14,930 bases of DNA, from assembly GCA_002309235.1 (NCBI GenBank), contig DBXA01000020.1, positions 4,158-19,087 of the forward strand. The letters are read 5' to 3'. This stretch comes from Christensenella sp. UBA1224 (GTDB taxonomy: Bacteria > Bacillota > Clostridia > Christensenellales > Aristaeellaceae). The notes under the pieces were generated by a model. It was not told the origin of the DNA. It did not search any database and worked only from the letters and a program-made list of their open reading frames with translations. This document shows positions 1 through 6,198 of this stretch, one piece after another. The position numbers were made by a program, and so were the translations under genes. Position 1 is the stretch's first letter; each line of letters opens with the position of its first letter.

Positions 1-447
1 ATGACCTTCATCGGCGACGGCGATGAGCTGGTACTCGCTGTTCACAATTCCACCGCGGAAGATCCGGCTCTGTGCCTGGCAAGCGGCGGCAAGATCGGCA
101 ACCGCGATGAATCCGGCTACAACATCGGATGGTGCATGGGCCTTGCTCCCTATACCGGCCTTCAGAACTGCGAGTACATGTATGTAGTCGACGGCGGCGG
201 AAATCCTGCCGGCGCGAGGCTCTTCGTCCGCTATATCACCGGCGGCGCGGACGGCAAGAGCGGAGGCCTGAAGCCCTTCCAGAAGGAAGGCAACTGGGCC
301 GTGCGCGACGATGTGGAATCCAAATGGAACCCCGCAACGCTGGAGGAATGCGGCGCCACGGAGGGCGATCTGGAAGCCATCTACGGCATCTATCTGGATA
401 CCCAGGATATGTGGACCTATTGGCTGGCCAAGAACCCCAACATGTAA
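1..447 (+). CDS. ABC transporter solute-binding protein, C-terminal part (5' end outside window)
   Basis: This is the C-terminal 148 residues of what looks like an extracellular solute-binding protein of an ABC importer, of the Fe3+/2-aminoethylphosphonate-like class. Residues 69-105 (NPAGARLFVRYITGG, then KPFQKEGNWAVRDDV) resemble the segment near the end of these proteins where the 'NPNAAKLFIRFLL'-type helix is followed by the final domain-closing strand. The last residues (DTQDMWTYWLAK) match the usual helical tail. The reading frame is open from base 1, so the ATG there is probably an internal Met and the signal peptide lies outside. The protein would be a secreted lipoprotein or periplasm-equivalent binding protein delivering ligand to a permease encoded upstream. 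A strong hairpin terminator follows its TAA. The ligand cannot be assigned. Family assignment rests on residue pattern recognition and is moderately sure. Confidence 0.6.
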   Translation: MTFIGDGDELVLAVHNSTAEDPALCLASGGKIGNRDESGYNIGWCMGLAPYTGLQNCEYMYVVDGGGNPAGARLFVRYITGGADGKSGGLKPFQKEGNWAVRDDVESKWNPATLEECGATEGDLEAIYGIYLDTQDMWTYWLAKNPNM

Positions 448-465
448 TAATGATCACGGTGTCCG

Positions 466-503
466 GGGGGAAGCGCTTCGCACCGCTTCCCCCTGCCTGT
501 TTT
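466..503 (+). terminator. Rho-independent terminator after the solute-binding protein gene
   Basis: A perfect 10-bp stem (GGGGGAAGCG at 466-475 with CGCTTCCCCC at 484-493) encloses an 8-base loop and is followed by TGCCTGTTTT. It begins 18 bases after the stop codon of the binding-protein gene. The U-tract is short and interrupted, so some readthrough into the next gene is plausible, which would fit a strongly expressed binding protein followed by a weakly expressed membrane protein. Confidence 0.75.
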
Positions 504-526
504 GAAGCGGAGGTACGTCTGCATTT

Positions 527-1078
527 ATGAGCAACGGCAGGACAGAACAGCAGCTTAAGAGGGAAAGGCAAAGTGAGCGGGCAGAAAGATTCTGGAGCGC
601 TTTCCGGTTTACGGAAAACGGGAAGCCCAAGAGCAGTCTCATCGTTTACACCTTTTCCCTCAGCCTCGTATACGCCGCTGTCTATTTTCTGTTTTATGAA
701 GGGGCGATACGGCTGCTGACCGGGCTCACAGCTTCTCTGCCTGCCTGGGCGGGGAACGCCTTCATCGCTCTCACCGCAAGCGCGGCAGGCGCGGCGGTAT
801 GCTGCCTTCCGCATCGCTTTTTCCGAGACAAGCGGCTGGTCTTAGGCGGTCATCTGTGGCTGTGCCTGTATGCTTTGGCGGTGCTCGTGACCATGCTCAT
901 ACTGCTGGGCTTTTCTGAGGCGTTCGCATCTTTTCTCACCTTTTTCGCCTGGTTCCTGCTGCCGCCGACTGCGCTGGGAACAGTGCTGGCCGTTCTGCTC
1001 TTTTCCCATAATAAAGAAAATGCCATTCCCGTAAAGGAGCCGGAACCGGAATGGAAAAAGTATACCGAGCGCCGCTGA
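527..1078 (+). CDS. Four-helix integral membrane protein, function unknown
   Basis: This 183-residue protein has a charged, Lys/Arg/Glu-rich cytoplasmic N-terminus (residues 1-36, containing FRFTENGKPKSS). Four hydrophobic segments follow at about 38-58, 75-95, 106-127 and 131-159, and the protein ends in a charged tail (NKENAIPVKEPEPEWKK). No catalytic motif is visible and I cannot name a family with confidence. The arrangement resembles small accessory membrane proteins found at the end of Clostridial ABC-transporter operons. It begins 80 bases after the solute-binding protein gene, behind a terminator and with no visible promoter in the gap, so it is probably read by readthrough. The GGAGG at 509-513 is 13 bases from the ATG, which is long, but no better in-frame start is seen. 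Confidence 0.7.
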   Translation: MSNGRTEQQLKRERQSERAERFWSAFRFTENGKPKSSLIVYTFSLSLVYAAVYFLFYEGAIRLLTGLTASLPAWAGNAFIALTASAAGAAVCCLPHRFFRDKRLVLGGHLWLCLYALAVLVTMLILLGFSEAFASFLTFFAWFLLPPTALGTVLAVLLFSHNKENAIPVKEPEPEWKKYTERR

Positions 1079-1145
1079 TCCTTCCGTCCTTACGGAAAGC
1101 ACGCCTGCTGCGCGGCGGCCATCTGAAAAACCTGGAGGAGTACAT

Positions 1146-1895
1146 ATGATCACTACGGTCCTGTTTGATATGGGCGGTACATTGGAGGATATCTGGGTAG
1201 ACGAAGCATCCCACACGGCAGCCATCGCCGCGCTCGATCGGATGCTGAAGGGCTGGGGCATGGACCCGGGGCTTTCTCTTGAAGACCTGCGCCGGGAGGT
1301 GCAGGCGGGCTGGAAGCGCTATGACGCTGTCCGCAGCACTCAGGATGTGGAGCTCAAGCCGACCCAGATCTGGGCCGACTATATACTGACAAAGTTCAGC
1401 TTCCCGCGGGAAAAGCTGCTCCCTCACTGCGAAGAGATCGCCCATATGTGGGAGGTTACATACTTTCACCGCCAGCTGCGTCCTCACGCTGCCGGGATGC
1501 TTGAGGAATTAAAGGGTATGGGGCTGAAGCTGGGAGTCATCAGCAACACCGCGGCTCTCTACCAGGTGTTCGACAGCCTGGAGGAATACGGCATACGAGA
1601 TTATTTCCAGGATGTCACCCTATCCTCTGTCACCGGGTTCCGGAAACCCGCCCGGGATATCTTTACAGTGTCGCTGCGCCAGATGCGTTCCCTGCCCGAG
1701 GAATGCGTCTATGTGGGCGATACCGTCTCCCGGGACGTGATCGGCTCCAAAAAGGCAGGCTTCGCTGCCGCCATACAGATCGCCTCGCAGCTGACAAAAG
1801 AAAAGGACCAGGCCCTGGAAAAGGCACTGGCCCCGGATCATATCATCGGCGATATCGGTGAAGTGACGCGCGTCGTGCGGGAAATGCTCAGCTGA
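1146..1895 (+). CDS. HAD-superfamily hydrolase, paralogue 1 of 5 (stand-alone copy)
   Basis: This 249-residue HAD-fold protein has a helical C1-type cap. Motif I is D8-M-G-G-T12: the nucleophilic Asp8 is present but the usual second Asp (+2), the general acid/base of HAD phosphatases, is Gly10. Motif II is Ser133 (VISN), motif III Lys167 (FRKP) and motif IV GD192-TVSR-D197. The cap carries an IWADYIL signature near residues 75-81 that recurs in all five copies. It is closest in pattern to the copy at 3226, with all five key residues at identical positions, and both have an EYGI segment after motif II. The ribosome binding site GGAGGAG at 1134-1140 is ideal. It lies 67 bases after the membrane-protein gene and converges on the lacI-like gene. 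The substrate is probably a phosphorylated metabolite, but this is unproven. Confidence 0.85.
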   Translation: MITTVLFDMGGTLEDIWVDEASHTAAIAALDRMLKGWGMDPGLSLEDLRREVQAGWKRYDAVRSTQDVELKPTQIWADYILTKFSFPREKLLPHCEEIAHMWEVTYFHRQLRPHAAGMLEELKGMGLKLGVISNTAALYQVFDSLEEYGIRDYFQDVTLSSVTGFRKPARDIFTVSLRQMRSLPEECVYVGDTVSRDVIGSKKAGFAAAIQIASQLTKEKDQALEKALAPDHIIGDIGEVTRVVREMLS

Positions 1896-1918
1896 GCCCT
1901 TCCCGCCGTCCTCCCGGG

Positions 1919-2932
1919 TCACGCACGGCTTACGGCGCGGCACGTGGTCCGCTCTACAAGGCTCGGGGTCAATATCCTGTGGGTATAGCCAGCCTGGTCA
2001 TTGGCGATCTTATCCAGAAGGGAATCCACCGCCATGGAAGCCAGCAGCTTCTTGGGCTGTTCCACAGTCGTCAGACCGATACGGGGAAGGCCGCTGTCCC
2101 GGATATTGTCAAAGCCTAACAGTGACAGATCTTCCGGTATGCGGATGCCCTTTTCCTCAGCAGCCTGCAGGATACCCAGGGCATTGGTATCGGTCGCCGC
2201 GAATACAGCCGTCTCCCTCAAGGGCTGTGAGAACAGCTGCTGTGCCAGCTGATAGCCGTTCCGGATGGATGTGGAGGAAAACGTGTTGTTCATGTAGCGA
2301 GGCTCGAGGCCAAGCTCTTCGCAGGCAGCCCGATAGCCTTCGCTGCGCAGCTGATGTGTGGTGCTCCCCTTGCGCTTGCCGAAATAAAGGATGCGCCGGT
2401 GCCCCAGGCGGTACAGGTATTCCACACCCATGTATGCACCACGGTAATTATCCACCGTCACAAAGCTTTCCGGCACATCCCGCAGGTTTTCGCCAACAAA
2501 AATAGTGGGCATGCGGGGCAGCAGTGATTCCAGCGTATTGTAGCTTTCGGATTCGGCCGGCAGAAGTATCACCCCGTCTACCTTCCGGCTGATCATGAGC
2601 TCGAACAGCGACCTTTCCTGCTCAAGGCTGCGGAGGGAATTGCACAGCACGATATTGTACCCCCTCGCGCGCGCCTGGCCGTCTATGTAATAAGCCAGCT
2701 CCGACATAAAGGGGTTGGAGATGTCCGTCACGATCAGGCCAAGCAGCTTCGTGCTCTTCATGACCATGGAACGGGCCACGGTATTGGCGGTATAATTCAT
2801 CTCCCTGCAAAGCTCAAGAACGCGTTTGCGCGTCTTTTCGCTGATCTCGGGGCTGCCCGAGAGGGAACGCGATACGGTGGAATAGGATACGCCTGCCGCC
2901 CTGGCGATATCCTTGATGGTGACCTGCTTCAC
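1919..2932 (-). CDS. LacI/GalR-family transcriptional regulator
   Basis: This 337-residue protein has a typical N-terminal helix-turn-helix (VTIKDIARAAGVSYSTVSRS, then SGSPEISEKTRKRV) and a hinge helix segment (NTVARSMVMK). A periplasmic-binding-protein-like effector domain follows, with the usual LGLIVTDISNPF, DGVILLPAE, RILYFGKRKG, AVFAATDTNALG and LSLLGFDNI landmarks. The family binds palindromic operators as a dimer and releases DNA on binding a sugar or sugar phosphate. I chose the GTG start at 2932 because GGAGGAGG lies nine bases upstream (2942-2949) and the length then fits the family; longer in-frame extensions lack such a site. The gene is divergent from the HAD-mutase-kinase operon, and a palindrome with the central CG typical of this family lies at that operon's expected transcription start, so local repression and induction is the likely job. 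Confidence 0.93.
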   Translation of the reverse strand: MKQVTIKDIARAAGVSYSTVSRSLSGSPEISEKTRKRVLELCREMNYTANTVARSMVMKSTKLLGLIVTDISNPFMSELAYYIDGQARARGYNIVLCNSLRSLEQERSLFELMISRKVDGVILLPAESESYNTLESLLPRMPTIFVGENLRDVPESFVTVDNYRGAYMGVEYLYRLGHRRILYFGKRKGSTTHQLRSEGYRAACEELGLEPRYMNNTFSSTSIRNGYQLAQQLFSQPLRETAVFAATDTNALGILQAAEEKGIRIPEDLSLLGFDNIRDSGLPRIGLTTVEQPKKLLASMAVDSLLDKIANDQAGYTHRILTPSLVERTTCRAVSRA

Positions 2933-2986
2933 GGCTGTGTGCCTCCTCCGGCGCAAATAACGCATGGAAATTTGCGTGACAGTTTT

Positions 2987-3002
2987 CTGTGATATTTTAC
3001 AG
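2987..3002. promoter_or_regulatory. Imperfect palindrome over the lacI -10 region
   Basis: CTGTGATATTTTACAG matches its own reverse complement at 12 of 16 positions, with perfect CTGT/ACAG arms. It covers the candidate -10 of the lacI-like gene and could be an operator for autoregulation or for another factor. It differs from the AAACGTTT operator on the other side of the intergenic region, so binding by the same regulator is doubtful. Confidence 0.25.
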
Positions 3003-3022
3003 TAGACCGTGCGATAATGCAA
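2994..3022 (-). promoter_or_regulatory. Candidate promoter of the lacI-like gene
   Basis: Read on the minus strand, TTGCAT (plus 3017-3022) and TAAAAT (plus 2994-2999) are separated by 17 bases. The -10 is good and the -35 is weak. Transcription would start near 2987, giving a leader of about 55 bases before the GTG start. An imperfect palindrome overlaps the -10 element. This is inference from consensus matching only. Confidence 0.4.
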
Positions 3023-3156
3023 GGATGGCCGAAGAAAACGACGTTCAGGCAGTTCACGGACCGTTTGCGTCGGAAATTTGCGGAAAAATACCGCAAGTAT
3101 ATCGTCAGGACCGCAAATACACAGTGAAAACCGTGCAAAAGCAGTCTCCGGAGGGT

Positions 3157-3185
3157 TTGACATATCCTCTTCTTTTACTTACAAT
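3157..3185 (+). promoter_or_regulatory. Sigma-A type promoter of the HAD-mutase-kinase operon
   Basis: TTGACA at 3157-3162 and TACAAT at 3180-3185 are separated by exactly 17 bases. The -35 is perfect and the -10 is one mismatch from TATAAT. It is the best promoter-like sequence I found in the window and faces the operon starting at 3226. Transcription would begin around 3192, inside the operator-like palindrome, leaving a leader of about 34 bases. Confidence 0.8.
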
Positions 3186-3191
3186 AGTCTT

Positions 3192-3205
3192 CGGAAACGT
3201 TTGAG
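3192..3205. promoter_or_regulatory. LacI-family operator-like palindrome at the transcription start
   Basis: The perfect 8-bp palindrome AAACGTTT (3195-3202) has the central CG typical of LacI/GalR operators, with one further matching pair at the outer C3192/G3205. It lies directly downstream of the -10 and covers the expected start of transcription, where a bound repressor would block initiation. The adjacent divergent lacI-like gene is the obvious candidate to bind it. Flanking symmetry beyond the core is weak. Confidence 0.6.
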
Positions 3206-3225
3206 CTGCGAAAGGGATGATCGAA

Positions 3226-3990
3226 TTGATCCGTGCGGTATTGTTTGACCTGGGCGGTACGGTTCACCTGTGTTCCACCACCCGGGAGAGAAAGCTCTGG
3301 TTTGCCGAACGCCTTCTTTCGAGGCTTTCGGAATACGGGATCCTGCTGGATGTCTCACCTGCACTCCTTTCGGAACAGCTGGAGAAAAACGCTGAGCTCT
3401 ATAAGCATACAGCGGAGGAGACCATGCGCGAGCTTCCGCCGGAGACCGTATGGCGGGAATATTACCTGCGGGATCATCACCTGACCCATGAGCAGCTGGC
3501 CCCTATCGCGGAGGAACTGAGCTTCCTTTACGATTACGAACGGGTCTGCAACCTGCGCCGGCCCCATCTCATATCCTGCCTCGAGGAACTGAAGCGGGAC
3601 GGCCTGAGGCTGGGAATGATCAGCAACATACTCTCCCGCAGCATCGTGCCGCACTTCCTCGCGGAATACGGCATAGATAAGTACATGGAATGCGTGCTCA
3701 CATCCGCTTCCACCGGTATCCGAAAGCCGGATGCCGGCATATTCCGCATGGCGGAGCAAGTCATGGGCCTCACGCCGGATGAAATGGCCTATGTAGGCGA
3801 TACCCTGTCACGAGATGTGCGGGGCGTGCGGAACGCCCGCTGGCGGCTGGCCATCCGGATCCCCAGCCCGAACGCCGCACGGCGCGATAAAGGCATGGAA
3901 GAGCTCGGCTATAAGCCGGATCACACGGTGACCGATCTTGCCGAGATACCCGGTATCATCCGCAGAGAGAACGAGGAGGGATCGCGATGA
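3226..3990 (+). CDS. HAD-superfamily hydrolase, paralogue 2 of 5 (first gene of operon)
   Basis: This 254-residue HAD protein has motif I D8-L-G-G-T (Asp+2 replaced by Gly10), motif II Ser133 (MISN), motif III Lys167 (IRKP) and motif IV GD192-TLSR-D197. I prefer the TTG at 3226 over the ATG at 3217. The ribosome binding site AAAGGG (3211-3216) touches the ATG but stands nine bases before the TTG. With the TTG start the N-terminus becomes MIRAVLFDLGGT, like the other copies, and every key residue takes the same number as in the copy at 1146. The cap motif is VWREYYL. It is the first gene behind the operator-controlled promoter and its stop overlaps the next start (ATGA at 3987-3990), so the two are translationally coupled. 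The substrate is unknown. Confidence 0.87.
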   Translation: MIRAVLFDLGGTVHLCSTTRERKLWFAERLLSRLSEYGILLDVSPALLSEQLEKNAELYKHTAEETMRELPPETVWREYYLRDHHLTHEQLAPIAEELSFLYDYERVCNLRRPHLISCLEELKRDGLRLGMISNILSRSIVPHFLAEYGIDKYMECVLTSASTGIRKPDAGIFRMAEQVMGLTPDEMAYVGDTLSRDVRGVRNARWRLAIRIPSPNAARRDKGMEELGYKPDHTVTDLAEIPGIIRRENEEGSR

Positions 3991-4724
3991 CATTTGGAAA
4001 GATCGATACCATCTTCTTTGACGTAGGGGCAACGCTCCGCTATGTGGTGAAAGATGAGGATTTTTCCGCCGACGCGGAACGAAAGCTGATGGAGCTCGTC
4101 GGTACAAACGAACCGCATGACGTTTTCTTTGAGAAGCTGGAAGCCAACTGGAAAGCATACCGGAAATTTGCCAAGGGAAGCCTTCTCGATACGAGCGAGA
4201 TGGAATTGTGGCTCCAGTACCTCCTGCCGGATTATCCGGCAGATGTCATCGCACCCAACGCGGCGCGGCTTACCCGTCTTTGGCGGGATCATGACGGCCG
4301 CCGCCTCGCCCACGAGGGCACGCCGGAAACTCTGCGGGAATTGAAAAAGCGCGGCTACAAGCTGGGCATCATCGCCAATACCATCACAGAGACAGAAATA
4401 CCGGACTGGATGTGCGAAGCCCATGTGGCGGATTGCTTCAAGACCGTTATCCTTTCCTCCAAGGTCCGGCTGCGCAAGCCGGATCCGGCCATCTACCTCC
4501 TCGGCGCCCGCTGCATCGGCTCCGCTCCTGAAAGCTGCGCCTATGTGGGAGATAACCCTGTTCGCGATGTGGAAGGCGCATTGGATGCCGGGTTTGGCTG
4601 CATGGTACTCTTCGAAGATGCCGGCACAGCGGACCGTGAAGGCAAAGTGCCGACAAAGCAGCCCGACTGCCGCATTCGTTCCATCCCTGAATTGCTGGAG
4701 CTCTTCCCGGACAGGAGGCAATGA
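3987..4724 (+). CDS. HAD-superfamily protein, paralogue 3 of 5, with altered motif II
   Basis: This 245-residue HAD-fold protein has motif I D12-V-G-A-T16, where Asp+2 is Gly14 and the usual second Gly is Ala15. The motif II position, Ser or Thr in almost all HADs because it binds the phosphoryl group, is Ala130 (IIAN). Motif III Lys164 (LRKP) and motif IV GD189-NPVR-D194 are intact. The cap signature is LWLQYLLPDYP. After motif II it carries EIPDWM, grouping it with the next two copies (DWL type) rather than with copies 1 and 2. Loss of the motif II hydroxyl suggests weakened or changed catalysis, or a structural or regulatory role. GGAGG at 3975-3979 is a good ribosome binding site, and the start overlaps the previous stop by four bases. 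Confidence 0.85.
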   Translation: MTFGKIDTIFFDVGATLRYVVKDEDFSADAERKLMELVGTNEPHDVFFEKLEANWKAYRKFAKGSLLDTSEMELWLQYLLPDYPADVIAPNAARLTRLWRDHDGRRLAHEGTPETLRELKKRGYKLGIIANTITETEIPDWMCEAHVADCFKTVILSSKVRLRKPDPAIYLLGARCIGSAPESCAYVGDNPVRDVEGALDAGFGCMVLFEDAGTADREGKVPTKQPDCRIRSIPELLELFPDRRQ

Positions 4725-4727
4725 TCC

Positions 4728-5459
4728 ATGATCCGAGGCGTATTTTTCGATCTGGGCGGCACGCTGCGCATCTGCGAACCAGCTCCGGAGCACCAGGAAG
4801 CAGCCGCCAGGCGCATGGCAGAGCTTGCGGGAGAAGCCGATCCCCAAGCGTTCCTCCAAAGGATCGATGAGATCTACGAAGCTGAATACCGCCCCTGGGC
4901 CCTAAGTGAAAACAAAGAAGCAGGCGATCTCGACCTCTGGGCCAAATGGCTTCTCCCGGAGCTGCCGGAGGAAAAGCTGCGCGGGATCTGTCATGAGATG
5001 ACCTACCAGTACCGGCAGGTGAAAGGCCTGCGCCGGGTAGTGGACGGTGGATATGAAGTGATACGGGAACTGAAAAAGCGCGGCTTCCGGCTGGGCATCA
5101 TATCCAACCTGATCGGGGAATGTGAGATAGGCGATTGGCTTCGGAAGGACGGCCTGGAGGAAGTCTTCGACACGGTCGTACTCTCTTCTATATGCCATAT
5201 ACGCAAGCCCGATCCGGAAATATACTATATGGGGTGCAGAGAGCTGGGCCTCACGCCTTCGGAATGCGCCTCCGTCGCCGATAACCTTTCCAGAGACATC
5301 ACCGGCGCAAAACGGGCGGGCATAGGGGCCAACATCCTGTTTATCAGCCCCGAAAAGCTTGCAAAGAAGACCCTGACGGATGAAAACCGGCCTGACTTCA
5401 TCATCCACCGCTTTACGGATATACTGAAGCTCCCGTTCCTGCAAGGAGGAAATGAGTAA
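4728..5459 (+). CDS. HAD-superfamily hydrolase, paralogue 4 of 5
   Basis: This 243-residue HAD protein has motif I D8-L-G-G-T12 (no Asp at +2), motif II Ser126 (IISN), motif III Lys160 (IRKP) and motif IV AD185-NLSR-D190, where the usual Gly before Asp is Ala. The cap carries LWAKWLLPELP at 70-80, and EIGDWL follows motif II. It shares long stretches of pattern with copy 3, such as ELKKRGFRLGII, which points to tandem duplication. AGGAGG at 4713-4718 is nine bases from the ATG. Only three bases separate it from the previous gene, and its TAA overlaps the next ATG by one base. It probably acts in the cytoplasm on a phosphorylated small molecule, which the sequence does not identify. Confidence 0.87.
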   Translation: MIRGVFFDLGGTLRICEPAPEHQEAAARRMAELAGEADPQAFLQRIDEIYEAEYRPWALSENKEAGDLDLWAKWLLPELPEEKLRGICHEMTYQYRQVKGLRRVVDGGYEVIRELKKRGFRLGIISNLIGECEIGDWLRKDGLEEVFDTVVLSSICHIRKPDPEIYYMGCRELGLTPSECASVADNLSRDITGAKRAGIGANILFISPEKLAKKTLTDENRPDFIIHRFTDILKLPFLQGGNE

Positions 5460-6181
5460 TGATCGACACGATCTTCGTGGACCTGGGCGATACCTTCCGC
5501 GTGATCCGAAAGGACGAAGCCTACAGCCATACGGCGAAAGCGCGTATCTGCGAGCTGTTGGGAATTGAAGCCGACCCGGAGGTATTTTACCGCGATGTGA
5601 TAGAGACCCGTTACAGCAAGTACCGGGAATGGGCACTTACATTCTACTGCGAAGCCCCCGTAAAAACCCTTTGGACGCGATGGCTGGCCTACGACCTGCC
5701 GCGCGATCGCGTGGAAGCCGCGGCAGACGAGCTGACATGGGCATACCGCAAGACAAAGGGCGAGAGAGTCGTCACCGATGGCGGCATTGAGACGATCGAA
5801 GAGCTGCATGCCCGAGGATACACGCTCGGTATCGTCAGCGACCTTGTAGGTACCCAGGAGGTTGACGACTGGCTCGACCGGGATATGCTGCGTCCTTATT
5901 TCAAAACGGTGCAGCAGTCCTCCCTGTGCCTCATCCGCAAGCCGCATCCGGCGATCTACTATTATGCCCTTGAGGAGTGCGGGAGCAAACCGGAGCACAC
6001 CTGTTACGTAGGCGATAACCTGGACAGGGATATCGTCGGCGCAAAAGCCGCCGGGCTCGGCATGACAGTGGCAGTACAGTATCCCGGCAAAAAGCCGCAG
6101 ACGGTGACCGAAGCCAATCATCCGGATCATTTTATCACACATTTTTCGCAGCTGCTGGATCTCTTTCCGGCGCTCCGATAA
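5459..6181 (+). CDS. HAD-superfamily hydrolase, paralogue 5 of 5
   Basis: This 240-residue HAD protein has motif I D8-L-G-D-T12: position +2 is Gly10 as in its paralogues, but an Asp sits one residue later at 11, where the others have Gly or Ala. Motif II is Ser127 (IVSD), motif III Lys161 (IRKP) and motif IV GD186-NLDR-D191. The cap signature is LWTRWLAYDLP, and EVDDWL after motif II places it with copies 3 and 4. Whether Asp11 can stand in for the missing general acid/base is open. AGGAGG at 5444-5449 is nine bases from the ATG, which overlaps the previous stop (TAATG). The permuted mutase gene follows after 17 bases. Confidence 0.87.
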   Translation: MIDTIFVDLGDTFRVIRKDEAYSHTAKARICELLGIEADPEVFYRDVIETRYSKYREWALTFYCEAPVKTLWTRWLAYDLPRDRVEAAADELTWAYRKTKGERVVTDGGIETIEELHARGYTLGIVSDLVGTQEVDDWLDRDMLRPYFKTVQQSSLCLIRKPHPAIYYYALEECGSKPEHTCYVGDNLDRDIVGAKAAGLGMTVAVQYPGKKPQTVTEANHPDHFITHFSQLLDLFPALR

Positions 6182-6198
6182 ACAGGAGGTCTAAAAAA

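Larger units (their letters stand above)
2952..3118. repeat. Recurring ATTTGCG half-sites in the divergent intergenic region
   Basis: The 11-mer GGAAATTTGCG occurs exactly twice, at 2966-2976 and 3072-3082. The same core in reverse orientation (CGCAAAT) occurs at 2952-2958 and 3112-3118, giving two forward and two inverted copies. A further TTTGCG lies at 3064-3069. The second forward copy also forms one arm of an inverted repeat, TTGCGG (3078-3083) and CCGCAA (3091-3096), with a 7-base gap. Four heptamer copies in about 170 bases suggest a binding site for a second regulator, but none has been tested. Confidence 0.35.

Noticed and set aside
1082..1097. Hairpin TTCCGT-CCTT-ACGGAA after the membrane protein gene
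   Set aside because: It has no U-tract on either side and a short stem, so it is not supported as a terminator.
2933..3163. Longer N-terminus of the LacI-like protein up to 3163
   Set aside because: It would place about 77 extra residues before the helix-turn-helix and cover the promoter region. The GTG at 2932 has a near-perfect ribosome binding site.
3921..6142. Long minus-strand open frames opposite the HAD array (3921-4859, 4902-5636, 5225-6142)
   Set aside because: They are antisense shadows of the HAD genes; they resemble each other only because the sense genes are paralogues.
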